In this document: positions 32,852-44,213 of the stretch, one piece after another
Layout of the letters: the number at the start of each line of letters is the position of its first letter
Position numbering within the stretch: position 1 is the stretch's first letter
Origin: Aphrocallistes beatrix
Taxonomy: Eukaryota > Porifera > Hexactinellida > Sceptrulophora > Aphrocallistidae
Assembly (NCBI GenBank): GCA_963281255.1
Contig: OY725495.1
Span: forward strand, 1,240,001 to 1,304,000
Reading direction: 5' to 3'
Length of the DNA: 64,000 nt
Made by a program: the position numbers and the translations under genes
The notes under the pieces: generated by a model
Seen by the model: only the letters and a program-made list of their open reading frames with translations
The model's database searches: none
Told to the model about the DNA's origin: nothing

Positions 32852-35237
32852 CAGTGGTTCTCGACCTTTTTCTTTTGGCGCCCCCTTTGGTTCCTATCAA
32901 TTCTTTCAGCGCCCCCCTTCTACGTAGTTGTAATTTGTAACCTTAGGAATTTTAGAATCATTATTAATACTATGTCAAGTATACTGTAATAATTGTCAAT
33001 CAATGTATTTCAAAGTCAAATTCTAGTAATTTATCCTTGAGATTCATAGTTAATGGGAACCCTGAAGTTGATGATCACCGGCAAGTTTCGCTACATCAGG
33101 CTCAAAATTCGTCAACATTATAAACGTAGGTCGCCATTTTTCACTATATCCAACCGATTTCGCTGCTTAGTGTGAAGTCCCATTACTGTACTGAATCCCT
33201 TCTCAACTAAATATGAAGTTGGAAATGCGATGATCAAAAGCTTTGACCTTTCCCATAACTGCGGCCAACGTAAAATATTTTTCTTTTGTACCCAGAAGGT
33301 CGAGAAATCATGTTGACCAAACTCTATTCGAGCTTCAATATCAGCCTGTAGCTCAGCTAATACTTCTTGGATTTCAATCTCCACCTTCTCTAGATCTGCA
33401 GTAAAAGGGTTGACCACCCAATCTGGTACATTGAGCTCTCTCAGGTCCTTAAACCGGATCAGCATATCTTCCTTAATTGATTCGATATGCGAAGCATATA
33501 CTCGCAGTTGATCATCAGTGACATCTGGAACTGCTTGCAGATAAGGGAATTGATAAAACTCTCTACGGCAGAGGTTCTGTTTATACAGAGTTAGTCGATT
33601 TATAAATGATAAAACGACAGATTTAGTTCTTATTAAATTAACATTTTTGCCTTGAAGTTGCAAATTGAGTGAATTCAATTTATCAAATATGTCAGCTAGA
33701 TATGCGATATCATGCTTTCTGATACTGATATCATGACCTAACTTTGGATTGAAATCATCCATGAACTGGATTATTGTATCAAATAGTTCATTGAATCGTT
33801 TTAAACAGTTTCCCTTCGACAACCATCTGACTTCTGTGTGGAGGAGGAGACGTTCAAATTGTTCACCATTCTCATGGCAAAGCTGTCGGAAAAGACGGTC
33901 TTTGAGAGCACGTGTCTTGATAGCATTAACTGCTGTAATAACGAATTGAAGTGAGACATTGTGTTTCTCACTAAGATTCTTGGCAACTAAGTGCTGTCGG
34001 TGAATTACACAGTGTATGGTAAACACGTTGGGAACTGTCTTCTTTAACAAAGCAATAAATCCTCGGTAACAACCTTTCATTGAAGGTGCACCATCCGTTG
34101 AGCATGCAATAATGTTCGACAAAGGAATATTATGATAGTCAAAAAACGATCGAACAACTTCAAATATAGATACTCCCCTCGTATCCGTAACTAGAGATCT
34201 GGCGAATAGTAATTCCTCGAATACTACTCCATCTTTTGTAAAGCGTACGTATGCCAGTAATAGTGCTTCATTGTCATGAAGAGTAGACTCATCCAACTGG
34301 AGAGAAAATTCTATAACTCGAAGTAAATCAATTAGCTGATTCTCCATATCAATGGCCATCTCGTCGATTCTCCTAGATACATTATCATTGCTCAAAGGGA
34401 TGGATCTGACTATCTCTGGGGCACTCTGGTGCATAACAGTTGGAAATAACTTCTGTAATAGGAGGTAGAATTAGCGTTTCTCCAATATTATATGGTTTCC
34501 CACATTTTGCAATTAATTTGGAAATGTTATATGATGCCACGAGTCCATCTCTATTCTTTTTATTGCCTTTCTTGAACATATCAGAAACATGCTTTTGCTT
34601 AATGGCTTTATCTTTCAAATGTTCGAAGAATTCAATGTCTTTATTTACGTGATCACTATGCTTTGTAGAAAAATGTTCTTTCAATCGGGACGGCTTCATC
34701 GCTTCATTGGAAAAAACATGATCACAAAGGAGACACATAGGAATCTGACAATTATATGGTGAGGGGATAAATCCATAACGCAAATATTCCACGGAATATT
34801 GTAGACATTTCCTTTTAATTGAAGCAGTCATTCAGCCTTTATCTATAATATATTCTGGACGATAATTATATATTACGAATTTCGTTTTCCTTTTATACTA
34901 TTGATGAATGGAATACAGACGATTCGGGAGGAAGTGGGCGTTATTTGAATCCAAACAAGCGCTTCTTGACAATAACAGAATACATAAAGTTAATAATAGA
35001 ATCCTTATCTTACTTGAGTTCAATTGTTGGTTGTAATTCGATAAATATTACTTGAAACCACATCTACAAGTGATTTATGTTATACTTTCATAATACAATT
35101 TGACCAATATGTTTTTAAGAAGGGCAAATACCCCCTAAAATTTATCTTTTTCTTTCAGGGCCCAAGTTCCCCTCAGCGCCCCCCTGGCGCCCCCCTAGCG
35201 CCCCTTTCACTCTCAGCGCCCCCGTTGAGAACCCCTG
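32852..35237 (-). mobile_element. hAT transposon, nearly intact
   Basis: 2386 bp with ends CAGTGGTTCTCGACC and CAGGGGTTCTCAACG (inverted) and an exact 8-bp duplication CTCTATAC at 32844-32851 and 35238-35245. GGCGCCCCC motifs recur just inside both ends. It carries one transposase on the minus strand. Confidence 0.93.
33118..34831 (-). pseudogene. hAT transposase (ZBED5-like), single frameshift
   Basis: Two overlapping frames, 34831-34385 and 34434-33118, give about 570 residues. The N-terminal part has a BED-like zinc finger (MCLLCDHVFSNEAMKPSRL then EHFSTKH). The second frame continues IVRSIPLSNDNVSRRIDEMA, the catalytic region LDESTL and CSTDGAPSMKG, then EVRWLSKG. It ends with the hAT dimerisation motif FPTSYLVEKGFSTVMGLHT. 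The frames join at a single shift near 34438. Domesticated host relatives include the ZBED5 group. The surrounding terminal repeats and target duplication show this copy is a transposon, recent enough to keep most of its frame. Confidence 0.9.
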
Positions 35238-35245
35238 CTCTATAC

Positions 35246-35559
35246 TAATACATTCAGTCCCAAAGTATTTTTTGTCTATAGAAACTGACATGGTGTTGAT
35301 TCCTAGGTGGTCGATGTGATAGTCTTCGACGATGTTTGGGACCTCTGATTTCAGCTGGTATTCAAAACGCTCCATTATTCCCTTTTACCCCGAATAATCT
35401 AAAAAGTAAAGGAGCATTAAAAGTGAAAGTGAAATTTTGAGACTGGATTACCTACTGACAATATGACCAGATAAAAAGTGGTTGATAAAGCTTACCATGA
35501 ATAACTTTTCGCCTTCTACCCGAAATGTAAGGCTTTCCTGCGTAAATTAGCCCAAGTAT
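35246..35559. other. Intron sequence, no feature
   Basis: AT-rich; nothing recognised. Confidence 0.3.
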
Positions 35560-36960
35560 ATCCTGAATTTTAAATTTCTGCCGGATGTGCAGCAGGAGAT
35601 ATTGAGTGAGGTTCTAAAGGAGATGTTGTATATTCATGGTCATGTTTCGATGAAACAGGCCTTTGACAGCATTTCCATAAACCTAATATGGGAAGAAGTA
35701 GATGAACATAATGGAAAGTTTCGACAAGAATACGCCTTCTAAGCGCTCTAAACCTCTTGCAGTAGCTGCAGTTTTGACATCTGAAGTATCAGCTAAAGAT
35801 TCCATCATTTGAATAAGCATATCATACTTATCCAGAGTAACTGATAATAGTTTCCCCTAAGGACCCAACGGTTGGACGACCGCGCGACGAATATCAGAAG
35901 TTAGATGATCATCTTGCTTGAAATCATGGTACAATTTCAACTTAAGTCTCTAACGGTTGTCATGTATGAAATTAGCGTGGTGAATTAAAAATTGCATCAA
36001 GTCTTAAGTCTACTGATTACTTCAATGCAAGGTTGCAACCGAATAGTTCAATATTCGGTTAGACCAAATAATATTTGGCAAATAGTTGATATTCGGTTGG
36101 GAACCGAATATCAGTATTCGTATTCGGTTTGAGTAACCGAATATCAGTATTCGTATTCGGTTTGAGTATCCGAATATCAGTATTCGTATTCGTTTGGAGT
36201 AACCGAATATTATCAGTATTCGTATTCGGTTAGAGTAACCGAATATTATCAGTATTCATCAGGCTTTTATCCATGCGTACTGGGCGCTCCTAGAGGCGCG
36301 TATTTGATCTCATGGATCATAATTAGGCGTATGATTTTTGGGGGCTAGGCGCGCGGCACAAAACATATATAAAATTGCTACTAGTATATAAAAATTAGTC
36401 TAGGCGCGTCGAAAAAGTGGTGACGTCCATTTAGGCGTATAACTTTGGAAAGCTGAATGAAACCTTGTATTCATATTCGTTAGTAACCAAATATTATCAG
36501 TATTCGTATTCGGTTAGGGAACTATTCATGAATACTGATATTTGGTTAGGGAACTATTCATGAATACTGATATTTGGTTAGAGAACTATTCATGAATACT
36601 GATATTCGGTTCAATTGGTTTCAACCTTGCTTCAATGACTTGTTGCTAATCCAAATTAACACCATGTTGTTTACAATATTCAAAAACTGCCTCCGGTGCA
36701 ATTTTCTGATGTGTGTTTTTACTCCTTTGTAAACTCCTTCTGCACAATAAAATCATTGCACAGCAAAGACATATGTCAATATTCAAACGTAATAACACAT
36801 CCCTGATAGTATCCACAATTCTTTCGCCAGTGTTAGAATATCTTAGCTATCAAAATTCGTTCCAGATCGGTCTTGTGAACTTTCAAATTGTTATTGGTGA
36901 ATGGTACTCACGAATCCATTGGTAATACTGAAGTACAAGTACTATACAGCTATATAATTA
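35560..36960 (-). pseudogene. Decayed hAT-like protein remnant
   Basis: Minus-strand pieces IVDTIRDVLLRLNIDI (about 36830) and LLSVTLDKYDMLIQMMES (about 35840) look like parts of a ZMYM1-type hAT protein, recognised from memory only. A MITE with CTTCAATG duplications sits between them. Confidence 0.35.
36028..36629. mobile_element. hAT-type MITE with CCGAATA minisatellite
   Basis: Ends CAAGGTTGCAACCG and GGTTTCAACCTTG, exact 8-bp duplication CTTCAATG (36020-36027 and 36630-36637). Both halves consist of repeats of GTATTCGGTT and CCGAATATCAG. The centre (36256-36475) is a different, GC-richer block with GGCGCG motifs, perhaps a further insertion. Confidence 0.8.
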
Positions 36961-37664
36961 GGTTTTATTAAATTGCATCACACCTAACAAAATTTAGTTA
37001 ATTAAAATATTAATTAAACTGTGGTCACGCTTTTGGTAATGGGTGTCTTTAAATATTCAATAAATTAAAGACTCAAAATGGGGATTAGTAACACCAAATA
37101 GGGCTGATTCAGGATTGGTAGGGCCATTGCATTTCCAAACCACCTAGATCCTACGTCAATGGAAATAAGTAATATTGAATGATTTAAGTTCAAGAGCCAC
37201 ATTGTATTGGGCTTTTTTTTTTAATCCTAACCCTTGACCCAAATGTTAGCAGTGTCCGATAATAATCGTTGGAAATGCACCCTATCAATATTTATGCCTA
37301 ATTTAGGTTCAGCATTCAATTTCTGATCATTTGATGTGTCGCATGAACAATTTAAAGAATATACTCCTCAAGAGTGCTGTTACTTAACATTCCATTCTCA
37401 TATTTATTTTCTTGTGACACCTACTTTTGCTTCGCTCTGCATTCAGCGAGACCTGTGCCACCTTTGTTTTGTAAATTAATTTCTTAGAGTTAATGACAAA
37501 TAGAGCACTGTGATACAGTGCTAAACTATACTTGTCTAGGACTGACACATGGAAGAAGAATCCCAATCTGCCCTTGTGGAAAGTTATCATTTGACTTTTA
37601 AGGGATAGTGTTAGATTTATTGATTATTTCTTGAATATGAAAAACGGATATCGAAAATCCTTAC
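36961..37664. other. Intron sequence, no feature
   Basis: AT-rich; no supported frame. Confidence 0.3.
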
Positions 37665-38149
37665 TGTCAAAACTCGATTAATGTTTGCGTAGTAGTATAC
37701 AAGAACCCTTCGTTTGCTTGCCCTGAGCAGCTGGCGGACACTTTGTATCCGCCGGAGCCGCACTTTGGGTGCCTGGGCTTACATCGATTTATTATAAGGG
37801 AGATTACATTCCAAATGTATGTCTTCCTGCTAAAATCGATATCACTCGAAAAATCATCAGATTTGTCAATTTTTAAATTTTTGATGCGTAATGTGACGTC
37901 ATAACAGAGTGATGTGTCATCTTTTTTGACGATACTTGTATCACATATGAATAGTATTAATATACAGATTCTCTTAAAATTTCATCCTTCTATCACTTAA
38001 AATGACTGAGTTATATTCGAAAAACTGAAATTTCAAATGATAAAATGGGTGACGATGACGTCATAAATCCATGATGAGTCGAGATTTTCATCTGAGGTAA
38101 GAACGAGTTGAGCCATAACCAAAAAACTCTTCAATCAATTCGTTGCAGA

Positions 38150-38184
<35 letters not shown>

Positions 38185-38674
38185 CTGTAACGAATTGATT
38201 GAAGAAACTGCCTGGCCCAAAAAGCTGATTTTTGGCATGTGGGGGTCTTTTGGCTATGGCTCTACTAAGTTCTGAGCTCAGACGAAAATGTCTACTCATC
38301 ATGGAATTATGGCGTCATTGTCACTTTTTTTATAATGAGAAATTTCAGTTTTTCGACCATAACTCAGCCATTTTAGGTGATAGAAGGCTGAAATTTTAAA
38401 AGAATATGTATATTAATATATCTCACATATGATGTATAGTGAAGAAATGATGACTCCTCACTTTGTTATGACGTCATCATTACGCATCAAAAATTTAATA
38501 ATTTTAAAATTTGGTGAGTTTCCGAGTGATATCGATTTAAACACTAAGATGGGTATATTTTGAGATGCTATTTCCCTTATAATTAACCAGTGTAACCACA
38601 AGCGACTGAGGGGTGTCTCTGGCGAACATTAAGTGTCTGCCAGCCGCGCAGCAAAAGCAAGCGAAGCGCGCTTG
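37665..38674. mobile_element. Head-to-head pair of Helitron-like copies around one (TA)n
   Basis: After a + 5' tip (37665-37699), a minus body runs 37700-38148. It is followed by (TA)n at 38149-38184 and a plus body 38186-38674 ending CGCGCTTG. Neither body has its own 5' tip at the shared centre. TGACGTCAT occurs near 37906, 38056 and 38471. Confidence 0.75.
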
Positions 38675-38684
38675 TATATATATA

Positions 38685-39225
38685 TCCTTACTATTAAAAC
38701 TCGATTAATGTTTGTGTATATATATATATATCTGTAACGAATTGATTGAAGAAACTGCCTGGCACAGAAAGCTGATTTTTGGCATGTGGGAGTCTTTTGG
38801 CTATGGCTCCAGTAATTTCTGAGCTCAGAGCAAAATGTCGACATCTTCATGGAATTATGACGTCATTGTCACATTTTTAAAAGTTAAGCAATACAGTAAT
38901 TCGAGCTTAACTCAGCCATTACAGGAGATAGAAGGCTGAAATTTTAATAGAATCTGTATACTAACACGCCTCACATATGATGCAACTATCATCAAAAAAT
39001 GATGACTCATCACTTTGTTATGACGTCATCATTACTCATCAAAATTTTAAAATTGACAAATTTGGTGATTTTTCGAGTGATATCGATTTTAAAACTAAGA
39101 TAGACATATTTAGAGATTATATCTCCCTTATAATTATCCAATGTCACCTCCAGGCGACCGAAAGGAGCCTCCGGCGGACACGAAGTGTCCGCCAGCCGCG
39201 CAGCGCAAGCAAGCGAAGCGCGCTT
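38685..39225 (+). mobile_element. Helitron-like copy, full length
   Basis: TCCTTACTATTAAAACTCG, (TA)n, CTGTAACGAATTG, TGACGTCAT near 38859 and 39020, hairpin GGCGGACACGAAGTGTCC, CGCGCTTG. Confidence 0.85.
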
Positions 39226-39244
39226 GTATATATATATATATATA

Positions 39245-39648
39245 GTGGGACCTGTATATAACAGCCACCCAAGGGACTACAAAATTGGCCATTATACACA
39301 GGTGACTGTTATATACAAGTGATTGTCTTAATCCCTAAAATCTATCGATGTAGTGCACTAAATATCAAGTTTTTAGTAATCCATTACTTGAAGTAGTAAC
39401 ATGAAACTTGTTTATCGTTCGTATCAGGTCCTGTAATAAACACATAAAAAGATGAAAAAGGTAGTGGCCGTTATAGACTGGTGATGGCCGTTATACACTT
39501 ACATTTAGGGTCAGTAAGAGACTGAAAACGGGTGGCCGCTGACCGCGTTGACCTGGTGCTCGCTATACACAGGTTCAATATTATGGAATTTAGGACGAGA
39601 CTGTTCATTGTTGATCGTTATATAGAGTGGCCGTTATAGCAGGTTCGG
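39245..39648. mobile_element. Pogo-type MITE between two Helitron-like copies
   Basis: GTGGGACCTGTATATAACAG on the left, GGCCGTTATAGCAGGTTCG on the right. Same family as 10645-11089, inverted relative to it. The outermost bases are lost. Confidence 0.7.
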
Positions 39649-40126
39649 ATTGATTTAAGAAACTGCCGGGCACTGCAAGCTGATTTTGGTAGGTAACAAT
39701 CTTTTGGTTATGGCTTCGCTAATTTCAGACGAAAAGTCTACTCATCATGGAATTATGACGTATTTGTCACATTTTTAATGATTTAAATTTCAGTTTTTCG
39801 GCTGTAACTCAGCCATTTTAAGTGATGGATGGCAGAAATTTTAATAAAATGTGTATACTTCTGTTAATATATTTAAAATATGATACAACTATCATTGAAA
39901 ATGTAACCCAACACTCTGTTATGACGTTATTATTGTGTATCAAAGATTTCAACATTGTCTTCTGTGATGATTTTTTAGTGATATCGACTATAAAAGTAAG
40001 ACAGACATATTTAGTGATGTTTTCCTATTGATAATTAATCAATGCAAGCCCAGACGCCCAAATGTCGCATCTAGCGGACGCAAAGCGTCCACCACCCGCG
40101 CAGCGCAAGCAAGTGAAGCGCACTTG
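39649..40126 (+). mobile_element. Helitron-like copy, 5' end replaced
   Basis: From GATTGATTTAAGAAACTGCC to GCGCACTTG. The hairpin carries a paired change (GGACGCAAAGCGTCC). Confidence 0.7.
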
Positions 40127-40586
40127 TCATAATGAAAATAATCTAAATCGTAGAGCCAAACTACTACACACTGATTTTGACTTCAAATATTATTGCTCCT
40201 GCAACTACTTAACAAACGATAGTATCTCCTTATTTCATCATATTTTAGATATGATACAATCATAGAGATGCGCTCTGTCGTAGCCTGGGAAATGCATGTA
40301 AACCTTCGAGATGAAACACCATTTAGAATAAGAGTAATGCCAGATCTCGGGGGTTATTGATCTTAAAGGTTGCTTCATTAATCCATAAATTAGTCGCGGA
40401 CATTTTTTTACGTTCGATTTCGTTAATGAAACGTCTAAAGCACTTTATTCTGTAACTCTAAAAAAGGGTTCGTTGTAGAGATATAGATGCAGCTTTTTGT
40501 GAATGATCTAGAGCAGGTCATCCGAAATGGCGGCACGCGCGCCGTTTTTGACGCCTGAACCTTTCCATGTGCCGCGTGGACTACTA
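40127..40586. other. Intron with possible Tc1-like scrap
   Basis: On the minus strand about 40440-40330 reads INEIERKKMSATNLWINEAT, vaguely like the region before the first catalytic Asp of Tc1/mariner enzymes. 40515-40578 is GC-rich (GGCGGCACGCGCGCC). Confidence 0.3.
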
Positions 40587-40903
40587 TCCTTACTATTAAA
40601 ACTCGATTATTGTCTTGTGTATGTATATATATATATATATATATAAGCGCACTTCGCTTGCTTGCGCTGCTCAGCAGTGGGACACTTTGTGTCCGCCGGA
40701 GGCGCCCTTTATGCGCCCAGGATCACATTGATCAATGAAAAGGTAGATAACACCTCTAAAGACGTCCTTCTTACTGTTATAATCGATAGCACTCGAAAAA
40801 TCACAAAATTTGTCAATTTTCAATGTCTGAGGCGTATGATGACATCATAACGGAGTGATGAGTCATCATTTTTGATGATAGTTTTATTATATGTGAATAA
40901 TAT
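40587..40903 (-). mobile_element. Helitron-like 5' tip opposed to a truncated body
   Basis: + tip TCCTTACTATTAAAACTCG, (TA)n, then a minus-strand body from AAGCGCACTTCGC that fades at about 40903. Confidence 0.65.
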
Positions 40904-41927
40904 TGTGCGAGATTTACTTCTTTTTAGAACTACATTTCTATTTATAATATTGGATTCATATAGTGGTTGCACTTCGGAATTCCAATTCATGAATCCAAGC
41001 ATATTTCCGTTCGCGGTTTAATTTACTATAGCGGGTATGATCTTTTTTTAATTGACACGTTATTGATTGGATTTTCTTTTAGCTCAATCTTAACAAAATA
41101 TCTTGACACATCCGAGGCAATATTAACAGGAAATCTGTACTTCAAATAATGCTTAAAATCATCCATAGTCTAAGCATACCTCTAATCCAGAGCTACTAAC
41201 TCATTTCGCTCATGGGCTAATTGAATGCCTAGTGATGTGTATCGGGCCAATTTTTAAATGAATGATAGCATCATACCATGCCCTTTTGTGCCCACCCAAA
41301 AATGCCCTAGTTGCGTCCTTAAGGTTGAATATTCCTCATGGGTCAAAATTTAGAAATAGCAAAGAGGCCCAATTTAAGATGAAAAGGATTTTGAAATTTA
41401 GAATTCTGTGCCAAAGCTCTCAAAATTCCCTTTAGATTTTTTAGATTAAATGTCCGCTTCATTCAATAATTTTGGAGGTCGGATACTTTTCTCTGGGTAC
41501 TGTATATATTACAATTTATTGTGACATTGTTGAGTTTTTGTTCAGTAAAGAGATCTATTTGTAGTTATTGTGAAGTTGGATTTTCTTATAGTATGTGGTA
41601 TAATTTTAACTATCTATTCTTAAGAATTCAAATTTAAGACTACTTCTCAAATAGTTTAACACCTCTCCTAGACTTCAGTACTCATAAATAGTGCAGGCAC
41701 CCGTTTGAGGACTTCTCATTCGCGGTTTTGACTATTCGCAGAAATATATAAGTCAAGTTTTGCCTTTCGCGATTGAGTGCCTCGACTATTAGCGGTTTGA
41801 AATGTGCAGGAGTGTAACAATCATTACATAGCATTCGGATTATGAGGATGTACTCTATTCGTGTTCTTCAGGGATAACTATTATTGTCAATATTTACGAT
41901 TCCTTTTTTTTCTTTAATTTTTAGCCT
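40904..41927. other. Intron sequence
   Basis: One mariner-MITE end (GGATACTTTTCTCTGGGTAC near 41480). Otherwise nothing supported. Confidence 0.3.
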
Positions 41928-42049
41928 CTAATCGAACTGAGGTTTTCTCAAAAAGACACATTCCAGAAAAGACAGCTGACGAAATCGGTGCATGCGTCAA
42001 CCATTCAGTATGCAACGCCCTCATGGCCGAATTCCAGTATGAACCTCTC
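41928..42049 (+). CDS. Possible cryptic exon, unidentified
   Basis: A strong pyrimidine tract and TTTTTAG acceptor lead into about 120 bases of unusually GC-rich sequence that is open in two frames (SNRTEVFSKRHIPEKTADEI in one). A GTTTAC could serve as donor. It resembles no G-alpha segment. The next bases are a decayed TTCG repeat (to about 42220). It could be an alternative exon, a relic or chance. Confidence 0.25.
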
Positions 42050-42220
42050 TGGTTTACGGTATTCGTCTTCGTTTGAGTCGAGCGAATATGATGTGTTCAT
42101 ATTCGTTTTGAGTAATCGAATATTATCAGTTTCGAATTCAATCAACTGATCGAATATATATATTTGTATTCGATGAGACAGCTATTATCGAATACTGATA
42201 CCAGGTTTGATCGGTTTTAA
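42050..42220. repeat. Decayed CCGAATA-type repeat
   Basis: GTATTCGTCTTCG, ATATTCGTTTTGAGTAATCG and similar units match the 36028-36629 minisatellite loosely. Confidence 0.45.
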
Positions 42221-42617
42221 AAATTTTCAACAATTTTAACATTATTTAAATTTTATATTCAAACCAGGCTAAATTTGATTTAATCATTTACGTACTAGAA
42301 ATCGGTAATAATGAACCAAACCGAAGGAACCTAGTAATTTGTGCGTGCTATTGATGTAATCGTGACTTAAATATTTCTTTAGAAATTCTAACTATACTAT
42401 ACATCATTCAATCCGCAATCTTATTTCTTATACGATGATATTAATGTTCATTTATTTATTTATAATATTATTTGAGTTATAGGATTTTGTAATCATATAT
42501 ATATGAGTAATATGATGTTAAATATCTTCGAAACTCAGATAATATCAAAAATATAGTATGTAATAAACATTATTGTTATCATTAGGGAAGGATTATATTT
42601 CAGATTGAATGGTATAA
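42221..42617. other. Intron sequence, no feature
   Basis: AT-rich. Confidence 0.3.
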
Positions 42618-42812
42618 TCCTTACGATTAAAACTCGGTTAATGTTTGTGTATATGTATATAAATATTTATATCTGTAACGAATTGACTGAAGAAACTGTC
42701 AAGCGCAGAAAGTTGATTTTTGGCATTTGAGAGTCTTTTGGCAATGGCTCCACTAAATTCTGACCTCAGACGAAACTGTCGACTCATCATGGAATTATGA
42801 CGTTATTCTCCC
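42618..42812 (+). mobile_element. Helitron-like 5' part beside G-alpha exon 3
   Basis: TCCTTACGATTAAAACTCG, (TA)-rich core, body to ATTATGACGTTATTC, then stops about 40 bp before the exon 3 acceptor. Confidence 0.7.
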
Positions 42813-42854
42813 TTTGATGTATATGCTTTTTTTATTTTCTTATTTTTTCTTTAG

Positions 42855-43018
42855 CCTATTTTAAATGAGTTGTTTGATGTGAACTCGGATATTATTGAAT
42901 TGCCAACTACGATTCCACCTCATCATGTTGAGGCAATTCAATCTTTTTGGAGCGATCCGGGAGTACAAGTGTGTTTCAAGAGAAGAAGTGAATTTCAACT
43001 TATTGATTCTGCCCAATA
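42855..43018 (+). CDS. G-protein alpha subunit, Gq-like: exon 3
   Basis: 164 nt after acceptor TTTCTTTAG. Reads [20 protein letters not shown], then [20 protein letters not shown] and [12 protein letters not shown], ending in phase 2 at CAATA|GTTAGT. This is the helical domain; the IxxFWxDPGVQ and EFQLxDS blocks are highly conserved in G-alpha. Phase 0 entry matches the end of exon 2, and the split Tyr codon is completed by exon 4. It lies on a short island between a Helitron-like fragment (ends about 42812) and a P element that begins at 43107. Confidence 0.93.
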
Positions 43019-43315
43019 GTTAGTTATTATTTCATGCTATATAATTTATCAATGTTTGTTAATATTTGATTACAATTATATTATAGATCCAAGTGATTGA
43101 TTATTACATAACCGACTCTATATAAGGCTTCAAAGTACTAATGGATATTTGACCATGGATGCTCTAGTCGAAGTAACTATCACAAAATATCTTATTAATT
43201 CAATATAGGTTGAACTAAATGCAGATAATGGTTGAGGTCGTTTTTTGATTCTACATTCATCTAATTTAAACTGGTTTGATATAATTCTCTCCCTATTGTT
43301 ATATTTTATATAAAA

Positions 43316-44082
43316 CAAGCGCGCTTTGCTTGTTTGCGCTGCGCGGCTTGCGGACACTGTGTGTCCGCAGAGTCGCCCTTCGGGCGCCTGGAGTTACTCA
43401 ATCTCAACTATTTTTGGAATTTTTTTCCTTTATACATATGTATATTGTAAACAAAAGTCAACGAATAATTTTTCATATGGAATCCGAAAATTTGATATTC
43501 GAAATCTACACCCCTGAAAACCCCATGTCAACCGTTGAAAGCAAGTCTCTAGCCTATTTTTGTAATTTGTTTACTTTACGTATCTATTGTAAACAAAAGT
43601 AAACAAATAATTTATCGTATCGATCTGAAAATTTGATATTCGAAATCTACACCCCTAAAAACTCTATGTCAACCGTTGGAAGCATAATTTTCAAAATTCG
43701 TCAAATCGTGTGAAAATATGTATATAAAGGTGTGAAAATATACACATAACCTTTTTACTGCCATACACTATAATATAATTGAGACATCTATTTAAGTGAT
43801 TGCTTTGAAGTATTAATAACAATGACAGCCTAAAATAGAGTCATTCAATGATTTATATTGTGATAGTGAAGCCGTACATAGTATTGTATAGAAAAGGTGT
43901 GAAACATTGTTTTCCATTTTTTTTGCAGAGGTGTGTAAATTTCGCTTAGATTTTCTAATTTAATCGTAGATACATCATTTGACACCTACATGCCAAATTT
44001 CATATCTCTACGACTTGCCAATTCTTCAATCAATTCGGACAAACAAACAAACAAAAAAATCCTAGTATTTTAATATATAAGA
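43316..44082 (-). mobile_element. Second subfamily of Helitron-like element
   Basis: Its 3' end (CAAGCGCGCTTTGC plus hairpin CGGACACTGTGTGTCCG) matches the main family. Its 5' end, read on the minus strand, is TCTTATATATTAAAATACTA after A, next to (GTTT)n and CCGAATTGATTGAAGAA. The body holds a direct repeat of about 110 bp (near 43436 and 43582; both units contain GATATTCGAAATCTACACCC). No Rep/helicase frame. Confidence 0.7.
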
Positions 44083-44164
44083 TTGATTACAAATTGTGAA
44101 TTACAAGTATAAAGATTTGGTTTTCTAATATTTAGATAGAGACTAGTAATTGAAGGTCAACTCG

Positions 44165-44213
44165 GGTGTAGATTCTAATCGCGAAGGTCAACTTCGCGAT
44201 TAGAATCTACACC
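44165..44213. repeat. Perfect 22-bp hairpin
   Basis: GGTGTAGATTCTAATCGCGA plus AG at 44165-44186, loop GTCAA, and an exact inverse at 44192-44213. It lies where the transposase C terminus ends. Confidence 0.9.

Noticed and set aside
38149-38184. (TA)n as a replication origin or regulatory TATA cluster
   Set aside because: TA tracts are a fixed part of the Helitron-like family and occur at every copy; nothing points to an origin.
41928-42049. Mutually exclusive duplicate of G-alpha exon 3
   Set aside because: The first codons look superficially similar (PLIELRF against PILNELF), but the conserved FWxDPGVQ block is absent.
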